The notes: generated by a model not told the origin, from the sequence alone. 45,563 bases of DNA from Rickettsiales bacterium (GCA_020049805.1 JAGVLN010000001.1:1-45563), one strand, 5' to 3'; counted from the first letter of the stretch, positions 1-8,519 are shown. Translations and numbers: made by a program.

Positions 1-1
1 A

Positions 2-319
2 CTTCCTGCAGCAATAGGAGATTTTTCTTCATTTACTGGTACAGTATTATCTGGTACAGGTACGACAGTAAAAGCATCAGTACAGGCGCTAGGAACAGCA
101 GTAGATACATTAAACACATACGTAACGGGATTAGTTACAGTACAGGGTGGTACAGCAGCGCTTCCTGCAGCAATAGGAGATTTTTCTTCATTTACTGGTA
201 CAGTATTATCTGGTACAGGTACGACAGTAAAAGCATCAGTGCAAGCATTAGGAACAGCGGTAGATACATTAAATACAAATGTTAATGGGTTAACTACTAA
301 AGTAGGTAGTACAACTATG
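2..319 (+). repeat. 159-bp in-frame tandem repeat, two units visible
   Basis: Unit 1 is 2-160 and unit 2 is 161-319. The first 80 bases of each (2-81 and 161-240) are identical by eye, while the remainder diverges, ending in different codons. The period is 53 codons, so units can be gained or lost without breaking the frame. The array probably continues to the left of the window. Confidence 0.9.
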
Positions 320-973
320 GCTGCCACTTATACTGCAACTGGAGCTACAGGAGCAGTAGGAACAGTTAATATTAAAACAAGTAATGCAAGTCCGACTGCT
401 TCTATTTTTGCAGGTAGTTCTATACCTATTATGAATATATATAATGCTGGAACTGCACCATTTGGAGCTAATAGCCAATATTTAACTTCTACTCCTGAAA
501 TCTCTCTTAGTAATCTAGGCGCAGCAAGCGAATTTTGTATGAAATTAGCTATCACAGCTCTTGTTTATTGTAATCCTACGAAAATATGGAAAAATTCTAA
601 TTTTGATGTTGGTACAGCTTGTCAGGCCAATGGAATAGACCTCACTACTGGAGCAGTTAAAACATGTACGGAAGGAGGGGGGCCAGGATTGGTAGGGGTG
701 AAGGTTTGTACTACAGCTAATAGTTGTCCTCCTGGTGGGGGTCAAGTAGTTTGTGTGACCCATACTTATTGGAATCGAGTAACTCCTGCTTGTCTTTCAA
801 GTGGGTGTAGCAGTGGCGGTGATCCTACTGGTGTTGCTGATGGAGCCATTGCTGATTATTATAATCTTCAAGCTGGGTCATACTATCCAGGAGGTTTAGG
901 TTCATATGCGTTTGCTAATTTTATTCAAATCTTAGCAGGATGTACGATCGATACACAAACGGGAACATTTTAA
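2..973 (+). CDS. Repetitive surface-type protein, 3' part only
   Basis: The reading frame is open from the left edge, so the 5' end lies outside the window; 323 residues are visible. The N-terminal part consists of 53-residue units rich in Thr, Val, Gly and Ala. Each unit contains a stretch with Val and Leu alternating every 3 and 4 residues (VQALGTAVDTLNTNVNGL), the heptad pattern of a coiled-coil stalk. The last 150 or so residues contain about ten cysteines, absent from the visible repeats, plus Gly/Pro-rich loops. I see no YadA-type membrane anchor and no RTX nonapeptides. An exported fibrous adhesin or a fibre-like protein is my inference; the family is not recognised. An outer-membrane barrel gene starts 26 bases downstream. 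Confidence 0.75.
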   Translation, partial: LPAAIGDFSSFTGTVLSGTGTTVKASVQALGTAVDTLNTYVTGLVTVQGGTAALPAAIGDFSSFTGTVLSGTGTTVKASVQALGTAVDTLNTNVNGLTTKVGSTTMAATYTATGATGAVGTVNIKTSNASPTASIFAGSSIPIMNIYNAGTAPFGANSQYLTSTPEISLSNLGAASEFCMKLAITALVYCNPTKIWKNSNFDVGTACQANGIDLTTGAVKTCTEGGGPGLVGVKVCTTANSCPPGGGQVVCVTHTYWNRVTPACLSSGCSSGGDPTGVADGAIADYYNLQAGSYYPGGLGSYAFANFIQILAGCTIDTQTGTF

Positions 974-999
974 ATAATAAAGGAATATCGTTTATCAAC

Positions 1000-1680
1000 A
1001 TGAAAAAATTTTTTATTAAATACATAACAATACTTTCCCTAACCTCAGCCCTTTCTGCTATTGCAGATACAACACATGAGCATTCCTCACTTTTGGACGG
1101 TAAAAATTATTTAAAAATAAAAGCTGGGCTTGATATGCCAAATAAAATTGGTGGTAATACTAATTTAAATGCTGGAGAGACAAATTATGTGATGGGAGCA
1201 TCTATAGGGAGACAATTTTTAAGTTTTCTTTTACTTGATCTTGAATATATATACTTTGGAAAGAATAAAGCTCAATACCAGACTTCTTCTACCACTCAGA
1301 CTACATGGAATATTCAAAGTAATGTCTTAATGGCAAATTTAAGGCTAAATTTACTCAAGGATTTCGAAATTATGCCATATGTTAAAGCAGGGGCTGGTAT
1401 TTCGCGTAATAAATCTTTTGCATATACTACAAGTGGTCCTGGAACATTAGATACTTATGGTGGTAAAACAGTTAATTCATTTGCGTGGCAAGTTGGAATA
1501 GGTTTTAGTTTTGAGTATAATAAAATAATTGGTACAGAATTAGAGTATACCTATGTGAATCGTGGCAAGGTTAGGACTCAAGGATATCTAGTTCAAGGTG
1601 ATACATCTGTTTTCAATGGTGGTATAAGTGGAACTTTAATGGATAATGTAGTAACTTTTGGTATCAAACTCCACTTTTAA
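1000..1680 (+). CDS. Outer-membrane beta-barrel protein (Omp25/OmpW-like)
   Basis: This 226-residue protein starts with a clear signal peptide (MKKFFIKYITILSLTSALSA, then IADTT), which is why I use the ATG at 1000 rather than the in-frame ATG at 940 that overlaps the previous gene. The mature part alternates polar and hydrophobic residues with aromatic girdles (for example LLDLEYIYFG and IGTELEYTYVNRG) and ends in Phe (FGIKLHF), the usual terminal signature of barrels inserted by the Bam machinery. The size fits an eight-stranded barrel of the OMP_b-brl type. In Rickettsiales such proteins are surface antigens; the specific role here is unknown. An AAGGA sequence sits at 980-984, slightly far from the start. 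Confidence 0.8.
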   Translation: MKKFFIKYITILSLTSALSAIADTTHEHSSLLDGKNYLKIKAGLDMPNKIGGNTNLNAGETNYVMGASIGRQFLSFLLLDLEYIYFGKNKAQYQTSSTTQTTWNIQSNVLMANLRLNLLKDFEIMPYVKAGAGISRNKSFAYTTSGPGTLDTYGGKTVNSFAWQVGIGFSFEYNKIIGTELEYTYVNRGKVRTQGYLVQGDTSVFNGGISGTLMDNVVTFGIKLHF

Positions 1681-1760
1681 AAATACTTAGCATAAATTCT
1701 TGCCTATAGATTTATAATCCAATATAACTAAAGAAAAATCTTGTAATAGATAGATTAATC

Positions 1761-2417
1761 ATGAAATTTTTCGTTGATGGTGCTGATGTAAATGAAATTG
1801 CCGAGCTTGCTGAAAGCGGATTAATTGATGGGGTGACGACTAATCCATCACTAATAGCAAAATCTGGTAGAAATTTTTTAGAAGTAATTAAAGAAATATG
1901 CAATTTAGTTTCTGGGCCAGTTAGTGCAGAGGTAGCAGCGACTAGTGCAGAACAAATGATTGCTGAAGGGTTAAAACTTCATGCAATTGCAAAAAATGTA
2001 ACTGTAAAATTACCATTAACTTGGGATGGATTAAAAGCATGCAAACATTTGACCGATAAAGGCATTATGGTTAATGTTACTTTATGTTTCTCAGCTAATC
2101 AGGCTTTGTTAGCAGCTAAAGCTGGGGCCACATTTATTTCACCATTTGTTGGACGTCTTGATGATATAGGGCAGGATGGAATGGAACTTATCCAAGATAT
2201 TCATACTATTTATTCTAATTATCCTAATTTGACTACTCAAATATTGGTTGCTTCAGTACGTCATCCAGTCCATGTATTACAAGCTGCTTTAATTGGTGCT
2301 GATGTTTGTACAATTCCGGCAAAGGTGGTAAAGCAATTAGTGGGGCATCCTTTAACAGATAAAGGTCTAGAAGCGTTTCTAGCTGACTGGAAGAAAACTG
2401 GGCAAACCATAATTTAA
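1761..2417 (+). CDS. fsa: Transaldolase / fructose-6-phosphate aldolase family (TalC/Fsa)
   Basis: The 218-residue protein is a full-length short-form transaldolase, a TIM-barrel class I aldolase that uses a Schiff-base lysine. Visible family motifs are [13 protein letters not shown] near residue 24, [13 protein letters not shown] with the probable catalytic Lys83, [32 protein letters not shown] and ASVRHPVHV. It likely acts in the cytoplasm in the non-oxidative pentose phosphate route, exchanging three-carbon units between sugar phosphates. Sequence alone does not separate transaldolase from fructose-6-phosphate aldolase activity. The N-terminal MKFFVD is followed by Gly where relatives commonly have Thr. 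plsY begins 2 bases after its stop, suggesting co-transcription. Confidence 0.93.
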   Translation: MKFFVDGADVNEIAELAESGLIDGVTTNPSLIAKSGRNFLEVIKEICNLVSGPVSAEVAATSAEQMIAEGLKLHAIAKNVTVKLPLTWDGLKACKHLTDKGIMVNVTLCFSANQALLAAKAGATFISPFVGRLDDIGQDGMELIQDIHTIYSNYPNLTTQILVASVRHPVHVLQAALIGADVCTIPAKVVKQLVGHPLTDKGLEAFLADWKKTGQTII

Positions 2418-2419
2418 CA

Positions 2420-3016
2420 ATGACCGAATTATCTTGTAATTTTCCCATTACTCTTTTTTCTATAGCTCTAGGCTATATTCTAGGTTCTATACCTTTCGGT
2501 TTGCTTATTACTAAATTTGCTGGTTTTGGCGATATTCGTAATTATGGTTCAGGTAATATTGGTGCTACGAATGTGGTGCGTAAGGCAGGGAAATTTTGGG
2601 GTTTATTAACTTTACTCGCTGATGGCGGAAAAGGGGCTTTAGCCGTTTTTTTGGCTGGATATATATGCCCTGAGGTTAGTATGTATGCAGGCCTAGCTGC
2701 TATTATTGGTCATGTTTTTCCAATTTGGCTGCAATTTAAAGGCGGAAAGGCAGTTGCTACCTCGCTAGCAGTATTCTTAATGTTTAATTTTAAGTTTGGA
2801 TTAATCGTCTGTGCAGTTTGGTTAATTACTTTTTTAATTACAAGGATTTCCTCCTTAGCAGCAATTATAGCTTTCGTTCTTGCTCCGATTATTGCGTATT
2901 TTTTTGATTGTACTTTTAGTTTGGTTACTAGCATTAGCTTAATTAGCGCATTAGTAATTTTTCGACATAAAGATAATATCAAAAAATTAATAAGCCTAAC
3001 AGAGAGCAAATTCTAA
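2420..3016 (+). CDS. plsY: Acyl-phosphate:glycerol-3-phosphate acyltransferase PlsY
   Basis: This 198-residue integral membrane enzyme transfers an acyl chain from acyl-phosphate to glycerol-3-phosphate, the first committed step of phospholipid synthesis in most bacteria. The three conserved loop motifs are present: LGSIPFGLL near residue 20, GSGNIGATNVVRKAGK near residues 41-56, and FKGGKAVATSLAVF near residue 110. Five hydrophobic segments fit the family topology. It starts 2 bases after the transaldolase stop without its own clear Shine-Dalgarno, so translational coupling is likely. The partner PlsX is not in the window. Its stop is 8 bases from the convergent HlyD-like gene. Confidence 0.94.
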   Translation: MTELSCNFPITLFSIALGYILGSIPFGLLITKFAGFGDIRNYGSGNIGATNVVRKAGKFWGLLTLLADGGKGALAVFLAGYICPEVSMYAGLAAIIGHVFPIWLQFKGGKAVATSLAVFLMFNFKFGLIVCAVWLITFLITRISSLAAIIAFVLAPIIAYFFDCTFSLVTSISLISALVIFRHKDNIKKLISLTESKF

Positions 3017-3024
3017 AGTAAGCT

Positions 3025-4404
3025 TTATTTTTCATTGAACGCATGCCAGAAGGTACTGGTAACTGGATCAAGTAGATATTGTAATAAAGTGCGTTCACCA
3101 GTAACAATCATCACTTCAGCTTGCATACCAGGATAAAGTTCATAATTCCTTAGGCGCGAGATTTTATTAAGCTGTGATTTGTCCACTTCAATGCGTACTT
3201 TATACATTGGATGCTGACCAGCACTTTGCGGCTCAATAATATCTGGTGAAACTTGCACTACTACACCATCAAGAGGGGCAGTACTTCTGCTTTTAAAGGC
3301 TGTGATTCTAACTTTAGCTTTTAATCCAACATGGACTGAATCTATGTCTTTAGGATCTACATACGCATCAATTACTAAATTATCGTCTTGAGGGATAATG
3401 GTTAAAAGAGGTTCTCCTGGTCTAATAACGCCACCGATAGTATGCACTATTAGTTGATTAACTATGCCGTCAATTGGAGATGTGATGTCTAGTCTACTCA
3501 TTGCATCTTTGGCTGCAATTATTCTGGATTCATATTCGGATAAATTACCTGTAAGGCTTGCTTCCTTTAATTGCAATTCTACTAAATAGGATTTCTGTGC
3601 GAAGCCTTTTTCATGTAATTTTTTAATATTTTCTACTTGCTCACGCATTAATTCTAGCTGTTTAGTCAATGAATTAATTTGGGCGTCAGATGCAGAAATT
3701 TGCGCTTTCCATTCAACATCACTTAATTTTAATAATGGTTGTCCTTGTTTAACATGGTCTCCATCTTTAACAAAGATGGCTTCAACTATACCGCCTTCTT
3801 TGTGTTGAATAACCTTTTTATTAGTATCAACAACTACAGTGCCCATTGCTGGTGCTGCGCTATCAAGAGGAGCAACGGTAGCCCATATTCCAAAAACGAA
3901 AAAAGTAACAATTGTAACCCAAATACCAAATAGAATAGGAGGTCTTGCCTGTTGTACAACTTCATTACGATAACGATCAGTCCCTCCCTCTTTATGAACA
4001 ATAAAATTTATTGTTGCATCCATCATTTTAAGCGTTTTTGCTAAAAAATTTTGAAAATCTTGAATAAAGTGACCAAACCTATAGCTTAGAAGTTTTTTAT
4101 GATGCTCGCCTGCTTTATCAAGTAATTTTAATACTTCAGGATGTTCTTTAATTTGTTGTAATAACCTACGAATACTAGCTTTTTCTTGTATTTGCTGTTT
4201 TTTTGGTTGAGTAGTTGGAGATGGCTCAGATTTAGATGTGGTAGGTTCAGCCTTGGATTGTTTTGGTTGGTCAATAATTGGACCTGCAGCAGGGTCGAAA
4301 GAAATACTATACTTTATTTTTGGCAGCATTTTCCCTTCAGAACTTGCCTCTGATTTAGGAGTTTCTTTTATTTTATCTTCATCATGTTTTGCTTTTTTTG
4401 GCAT
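3025..4404 (-). CDS. Type I secretion membrane fusion protein (HlyD/PrtE family)
   Basis: The protein (459 residues from the chosen start) links an inner-membrane ABC exporter to an outer-membrane channel. It has an unusually long, charged, Pro/Gln-rich cytoplasmic N-terminal region of about 150 residues, one membrane segment near residues 157-179 (FGIWVTIVTFFVFGIWATV), then the HlyD biotinyl-lipoyl-like domain (VIQHKEGGIVEAIFVKDGD), a coiled-coil hairpin, and a second half-domain ending PGMQAEVMIVTGERT. The longest frame starts at 4410, but the Shine-Dalgarno TTAGGA abuts that ATG; it lies 6 bases before the ATG at 4402-4404, so I choose 4404. It follows the ABC transporter in the same operon. 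No TolC homologue is in the window. Confidence 0.92.
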   Translation of the reverse strand: MPKKAKHDEDKIKETPKSEASSEGKMLPKIKYSISFDPAAGPIIDQPKQSKAEPTTSKSEPSPTTQPKKQQIQEKASIRRLLQQIKEHPEVLKLLDKAGEHHKKLLSYRFGHFIQDFQNFLAKTLKMMDATINFIVHKEGGTDRYRNEVVQQARPPILFGIWVTIVTFFVFGIWATVAPLDSAAPAMGTVVVDTNKKVIQHKEGGIVEAIFVKDGDHVKQGQPLLKLSDVEWKAQISASDAQINSLTKQLELMREQVENIKKLHEKGFAQKSYLVELQLKEASLTGNLSEYESRIIAAKDAMSRLDITSPIDGIVNQLIVHTIGGVIRPGEPLLTIIPQDDNLVIDAYVDPKDIDSVHVGLKAKVRITAFKSRSTAPLDGVVVQVSPDIIEPQSAGQHPMYKVRIEVDKSQLNKISRLRNYELYPGMQAEVMIVTGERTLLQYLLDPVTSTFWHAFNEK

Positions 4405-4412
4405 AAACATTC

Positions 4413-6188
4413 CTAATTTGTAGTGTTGTTGTTATTTTCCGTATTATCTGCAGTAGCTTGTGCAGGTTTAGCAGGTTGGCTAAATCTTGCTAGAATTTCA
4501 GCTCTTGGGCCATATGCAACGATAACACCTTCTTGTAAAATCATGATCATATCAACAAATGCTAAAATTGAGGGCCTATGGGAAATAAGTATAGTACTAA
4601 TTTTCCTTTCTTTAGCATTTGCTATAGCTTGAACCAAAGCTTGTTCACCACGTTCATCAAGGTTAGCATTTGGTTCATCTAATACCACTAACTTAGGTGT
4701 GCCATAGAATGCTCGCGCTAATGCTACCCTTTGTTTTTGTCCTCCAGATAAAGCTGATCCTGCTATTCCGATATCACTTTCATAACCATTGGGCATTTTT
4801 GAAATCATCTCATGGGCGCCAGCAAATTTTGCAGCATCTACCACTAATTCAGGATCAGGGTTATGGCTCATTCTGGCAATATTTTCTTTTATTGTGCCGT
4901 TAAACAACTCAATTCCTTGAGGTACGTAACCAACATGTTTACCAAAATCATCTCGATTCCAGGTAAATACATCTGCATTATCAAGCCTTACATAACCTGA
5001 TGTTGGTTTCCATACACCAACAAGTAATCGTGCTAAAGTAGATTTACCAGCAGCACTTGGCCCAATAATTGCTAATGATAATCCTGGATCTAAAGTAAAA
5101 TTTAACCCTTTTAAAATAGCTTTTGGTTGTTGACCTGCTGGAGCAGGTAAAGAGAAAAACACGTTCTCGACTGTAAGCTTGCCTTCAGGATTAGGAATAG
5201 ACATACCTTCCACTTTGCTCAAAGATTGATTAAGGAAAGTGTTAATTTTATTATAAGATTTACGTGCTGAAGATACTTGTTTCCAAACTTCAATAGCTTG
5301 ATCAAATGGGGCTAAAGCACGCCCTACGATAATAGAGCTGGCTATCATATTACCAACAGTCATTTCTGGTGGGTTAGTGCTAATTACTAAATAAGCTCCT
5401 ATGCCGGTAACTCCAACTTGTAATATAGCACGTAAAAATTTAGTAATGTTAGCTATAATACCGTTACGATAACTTGCAATTGATTGCATTTTTAAAGCTG
5501 AGCTATTTACAGATGCCCAACGAGATTTAACATTGCTCATCATGCCCATAGCTTGGACAGTTTCAGCATTTCTAGTAGCAATTTCTGCTAAATAATGGCC
5601 TTTGATATTATATTCATTAGAGCTAGATAGAGTGTCATTGATTGCGTAGGCATTTAAGAAGGCAAAAAATAGAATGAGCAGGCCGCCAAAAACAGTTAAC
5701 CACCCTAGAGATGGGTGAATTAAGAATATTACTATAATATAAATAATAGACCAAGGAGCATCAAATAAACTATTTATACCTATACTTGTAAGGAATGCTT
5801 TAATAGTAGAAAATTCACGTATAGTTTGGCTAGCACCGAGAGATTGCTTAATAGAACTGCTTTCAACCGCTACAGCAAATAGTTGAGGAGATAATTTTTT
5901 ATCAAGCCACTCGCCTATTTTTACTAAAGTAAATGACCTGGCAATTTGTAATAAAGTATAAGAAACATAGACTCCAATGATAATTATAGTTAGCATTAAT
6001 AAAGTATCTTTGCTGCCACTTGAGACAACTCTATCTAAAACTTGTAGTGAGTAAAGAGGGGTAATTAAATTTAGTACGTTTACGCCAAACGAAAATATAA
6101 ATGTAATTATGAATGCAAGTTTGCAATCTTGTAACCCTTGAACTAAAAGGTTTTGTGTAGTTTTGTTAGATGAATTATCTGTGTCCAT
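4413..6188 (-). CDS. Type I secretion ABC transporter, permease plus ATPase (PrtD/AprD type)
   Basis: This 591-residue half-transporter has an exporter membrane domain (about residues 20-320) followed by a nucleotide-binding domain. Walker A is GPSAAGKST at 376-384, the signature LSGGQKQR at 480-487 and Walker B LVVLDEPNANLD at about 500-511, with a downstream switch histidine (ISHRP). There is no N-terminal C39 peptidase domain, so it is of the PrtD/AprD group rather than a bacteriocin exporter. It likely exports an unfolded protein substrate through the HlyD-like protein encoded just downstream. No neighbour has RTX repeats, so the substrate is unknown. The C-terminus is an Asn/Thr-rich tail. 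Confidence 0.94.
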   Translation of the reverse strand: MDTDNSSNKTTQNLLVQGLQDCKLAFIITFIFSFGVNVLNLITPLYSLQVLDRVVSSGSKDTLLMLTIIIIGVYVSYTLLQIARSFTLVKIGEWLDKKLSPQLFAVAVESSSIKQSLGASQTIREFSTIKAFLTSIGINSLFDAPWSIIYIIVIFLIHPSLGWLTVFGGLLILFFAFLNAYAINDTLSSSNEYNIKGHYLAEIATRNAETVQAMGMMSNVKSRWASVNSSALKMQSIASYRNGIIANITKFLRAILQVGVTGIGAYLVISTNPPEMTVGNMIASSIIVGRALAPFDQAIEVWKQVSSARKSYNKINTFLNQSLSKVEGMSIPNPEGKLTVENVFFSLPAPAGQQPKAILKGLNFTLDPGLSLAIIGPSAAGKSTLARLLVGVWKPTSGYVRLDNADVFTWNRDDFGKHVGYVPQGIELFNGTIKENIARMSHNPDPELVVDAAKFAGAHEMISKMPNGYESDIGIAGSALSGGQKQRVALARAFYGTPKLVVLDEPNANLDERGEQALVQAIANAKERKISTILISHRPSILAFVDMIMILQEGVIVAYGPRAEILARFSQPAKPAQATADNTENNNNTTN

Positions 6189-6226
6189 AAATAAAATTTC
6201 ATTTAGAGTATTTATTTATTTTACTG

Positions 6227-6248
6227 TAATGGTATTAATAAACCATTA
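6227..6248. other. Short inverted repeat upstream of the type I secretion operon
   Basis: TAATGGT at 6227-6233 and ACCATTA at 6242-6248 are perfect 7-base inverted arms separated by 8 bases. The element lies 39 bases before the ABC transporter start codon, where an operator or a weak transcript hairpin could act. In such AT-rich DNA short palindromes also arise by chance. Confidence 0.3.
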
Positions 6249-6369
6249 ATGTAGCCAATAAACTTATCAGCTTAATATAATTGTTTAAAGAACAAGTTTA
6301 AAGATCTATTTAGAAAATTTTTAAAAATATAATGTTATATATGTTATAAATGATGCTTACTTTATCTTA

Positions 6370-7395
6370 CTAATAGTCTTGCATAGAAGGAATTATTCCC
6401 TTATATCCCCAGGGCAATTTTATAGTTTTAGCTTTTATACATGCATCATATATACTTTCTTGCACAGTTTTAGCTGCTGCTTGTGCTATTATATCAAGTG
6501 AAATTTTATACCAATCACTTCTTCTGAGATTTTTACCAGCTGGTGATAAAGGCAAATCTACTTCGTCAGTTGAAAATACAAATACAGTATCCCCATCTAG
6601 CGAAGTATTTACAGGATTAATAGCTCTTATATGGCCATGTGAGGCTATTTCTGCTATTTTCCTTAAATCTTCTTTAGTATGTAATTTGATATTAGTACCC
6701 ACAATAGAAATAGTAGTATTAGAAATTTTTCCTGTGAGAAAATCACAGTAATTATCAAATGTTCTAAACTTGGGTTTATCTGTATCATTCCTGTTACCTA
6801 CAATAATTTGCCCGTCATATCCGATGATATTACCCATAGCATTAACTGCAGTAAGGGCGCATATTATTGCTCTGTTTCCAAGTTCAATTTTTGCTGAACC
6901 TAAGCCAGATTTCATAGCCATACTAATTTCTCCAGGGTTAAAAGAGAATTTGCCTACAGAAGCACCTGTTCCTGCTCCTATATTGCCAGATTGTACAGGC
7001 AAGTCAGAGATATTTTGTGTAGCTTCTATTCCAATTTCAGGATTAAATTTTCCAATAAATGGGCCTATCGATAATAAACATGCTCCAGCTATAGAAGGGA
7101 TAATATTTTTACCAATTTTATATCCGATTTTGCGCTCACGTAATACTTGGGCTATATAACTAGCTGTTTCTAAGCCCATATGCGCTCCATCTGAGATATA
7201 TAATGCATGTTTTTTGTAATAGGATTTCCCGGAATCTAGGATAGTAGTATCATAAGTTCTAGGAGTTCCACCATTAGCAATATATGCCACAGGGAGAGGT
7301 TTATCAAAAACTACCACAGTGCAGCCAGTTAATTTATCTAAATGAGTTGCGTGTCCAACTTTTACACCTTTTAAAGCAGTGAGGGTGTTATTCAT
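6370..7395 (-). CDS. P1/S58-family peptidase (DmpA/NylC-like N-terminal nucleophile hydrolase)
   Basis: The 341-residue protein begins with the family motif LKGVKVGHATHLDKLTGCTVV and contains GGTPRTYDT and an internal GNIGAGTGASVGKF glycine-rich stretch. These are typical of the DmpA / L-aminopeptidase D-esterase / NylC family, whose precursors cleave themselves to expose a Ser or Thr nucleophile. Near residue 261 the sequence NPVNTSLDGDTVF offers Asn263-Thr264 as a plausible self-cleavage site, resembling the Asn/Thr site of NylC; this assignment is inference. No signal peptide is visible, so it is probably cytoplasmic. Substrate cannot be predicted. The gene stands alone between the type I secretion operon and tRNA-Ser. 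Confidence 0.88.
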   Translation of the reverse strand: MNNTLTALKGVKVGHATHLDKLTGCTVVVFDKPLPVAYIANGGTPRTYDTTILDSGKSYYKKHALYISDGAHMGLETASYIAQVLRERKIGYKIGKNIIPSIAGACLLSIGPFIGKFNPEIGIEATQNISDLPVQSGNIGAGTGASVGKFSFNPGEISMAMKSGLGSAKIELGNRAIICALTAVNAMGNIIGYDGQIIVGNRNDTDKPKFRTFDNYCDFLTGKISNTTISIVGTNIKLHTKEDLRKIAEIASHGHIRAINPVNTSLDGDTVFVFSTDEVDLPLSPAGKNLRRSDWYKISLDIIAQAAAKTVQESIYDACIKAKTIKLPWGYKGIIPSMQDY

Positions 7396-7510
7396 AAAAT
7401 ACCAATAAAATATTTAGTCCATACTTTAGAGGTACTATTTAATAAATTTAATACAAGGGGAAATGTGTTTGTGTAAGTAAAACAAGATTTAAAAGGATAT
7501 TTAATTTGAA

Positions 7511-7598
7511 TGGCGGAGGGAAGGGGATTCGAACCCCTGAGACATTGCTGTCAACACGCTTTCCAGGCGTGCGCCTTAAACCGCTCGGCCATCCCTCC
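7511..7598 (-). tRNA. tRNA-Ser (GGA)
   Basis: The complementary strand folds as a class II tRNA of 88 bases with acceptor arms GGAGGGA and the matching TCCCTCC, an anticodon stem CACGC/GCGTG around the loop CTGGAAA (anticodon GGA), a variable arm (TGACAGCAATGTCT region) and a T arm GGGGTTCGAATCCCC. The terminal CCA is encoded (7511-7513 on the complement). It reads UCU/UCC serine codons. Confidence 0.96.
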
Positions 7599-7709
7599 AA
7601 GATTTATTTGCTCCATAATATATTTAACCATTAATAAATCAAGTTGTTATTGCTTTTAATTTTATAAGTATTATTTTATATCTAATATCAATTATTAATG
7701 AGGCGTTTC

Positions 7710-8246
7710 ATGGATTTAAATAAAGTAGCAATTGGTGCAAACCCACCAGAAGAAGTTAATGTAATTATAGAAGTTCCAGCAGGTTCTAATCCAGTTAAAT
7801 ATGAGTTTGATAAGGATAGTGGAGCTTTATTTGTGGATCGTTTTATTCAAGTTGCAATGCATTATCCATGCAATTATGGTTTTATACCACATACTCTATC
7901 AGATGACGGAGATCCATGTGATGTATTAGTAATAGCGGATTTTCCAGTAGTGCCAGGTAGTATTATTAAAGCACGCCCTATAGGTGTTTTATTAATGGAA
8001 GATGAATCAGGATTTGATGAGAAGATTTTGGCCGTGCCAACTGCTAAATTAAGCCCTTATTATGAAGGGATCAAATCATATAAGGATTTACCAGAAATTA
8101 TGGCAAAACGTATTTCTCATTTTTTTGAGAATTATAAAACATTAGAAAAAAACAAATGGGTAAAAGTTAAAGGCTGGGAAGATGCTGAGCATGCCAAGCA
8201 GTTAATTAAATTATCTATTGAAAGGGCAGTAAATAAAGGTAAATAA
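7710..8246 (+). CDS. ppa: Inorganic pyrophosphatase, family I
   Basis: This cytoplasmic enzyme hydrolyses pyrophosphate, pulling biosynthetic reactions forward. The 178-residue product has the family landmarks: [18 protein letters not shown] near the start, [21 protein letters not shown], the metal-binding signature DGDPCDVLV, and [15 protein letters not shown] at the C-terminal helix. I start at the ATG at 7710 because GAGG at 7700-7703 is 6 bases upstream of it. The ATG at 7698 would add MRRF and overlap that ribosome site. Length is normal for the bacterial hexameric type. It is flanked by two tRNA genes on opposite strands. Confidence 0.96.
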   Translation: MDLNKVAIGANPPEEVNVIIEVPAGSNPVKYEFDKDSGALFVDRFIQVAMHYPCNYGFIPHTLSDDGDPCDVLVIADFPVVPGSIIKARPIGVLLMEDESGFDEKILAVPTAKLSPYYEGIKSYKDLPEIMAKRISHFFENYKTLEKNKWVKVKGWEDAEHAKQLIKLSIERAVNKGK

Positions 8247-8276
8247 CTTTACTATTTTTATTGCAAGTTTATCCTA

Positions 8277-8282
8277 TATAAT
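8277..8282 (+). promoter_or_regulatory. Possible -10 element ahead of tRNA-Leu
   Basis: TATAAT occurs here, about 70 bases before the mature tRNA-Leu. No good -35 hexamer is found at the expected spacing, so this is a weak call in AT-rich DNA. Confidence 0.3.
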
Positions 8283-8352
8283 GTAAACCATGCTTAGGTA
8301 TTTATAAAGCTCTTGCAGTCTAATAAACAGTTTTATAAAATAACTTAATATT

Positions 8353-8437
8353 GCGGTCGTGGCGGAATTGGTAGACGCGCAGCGTTGAGGTCGCTGTTCT
8401 GCAAGGAGTGGAAGTTCAAATCTTCTCGACCGCACCA
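8353..8437 (+). tRNA. tRNA-Leu (GAG)
   Basis: An 85-base class II tRNA with acceptor stem GCGGTCG/CGACCGC, D arm with GGTAGACGCGC, anticodon stem CAGCG/CGCTG around loop TTGAGGT (anticodon GAG), variable arm, and T arm GAAGTTCAAATCTTC. CCA is encoded at 8435-8437. It reads CUU/CUC leucine codons. Confidence 0.96.
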
Positions 8438-8519
8438 TATTGCACAGTATGTAAATCTGAATTTCATTTAGGAATTATCGGTTTATATCACCATTAGTAA
8501 TTATATAAGGTGGTTGATT

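Noticed and set aside
2-973. Trimeric autotransporter (YadA type)
   Set aside because: The heptad-like repeats fit a stalk, but the C-terminus is cysteine- and glycine-rich, without the four-strand membrane anchor.
2-973. RTX-type substrate of the type I system
   Set aside because: No GGxGxDxxx nonapeptides are present and the gene is not adjacent to the transporter.
940-999. Longer start of the outer-membrane protein
   Set aside because: The extension would sit before a clear signal peptide and overlap the upstream gene.
2233-2448. Minus-strand ORF over the transaldolase and plsY genes
   Set aside because: It is antisense to two well-identified genes and resembles no protein; the same holds for most other short antisense frames, for example 6770-7159 and 26761-27075.
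6189-6369. Extra gene between the type I operon and the peptidase
   Set aside because: No ORF with a plausible ribosome site is present; only AT-rich spacer with a short inverted repeat.
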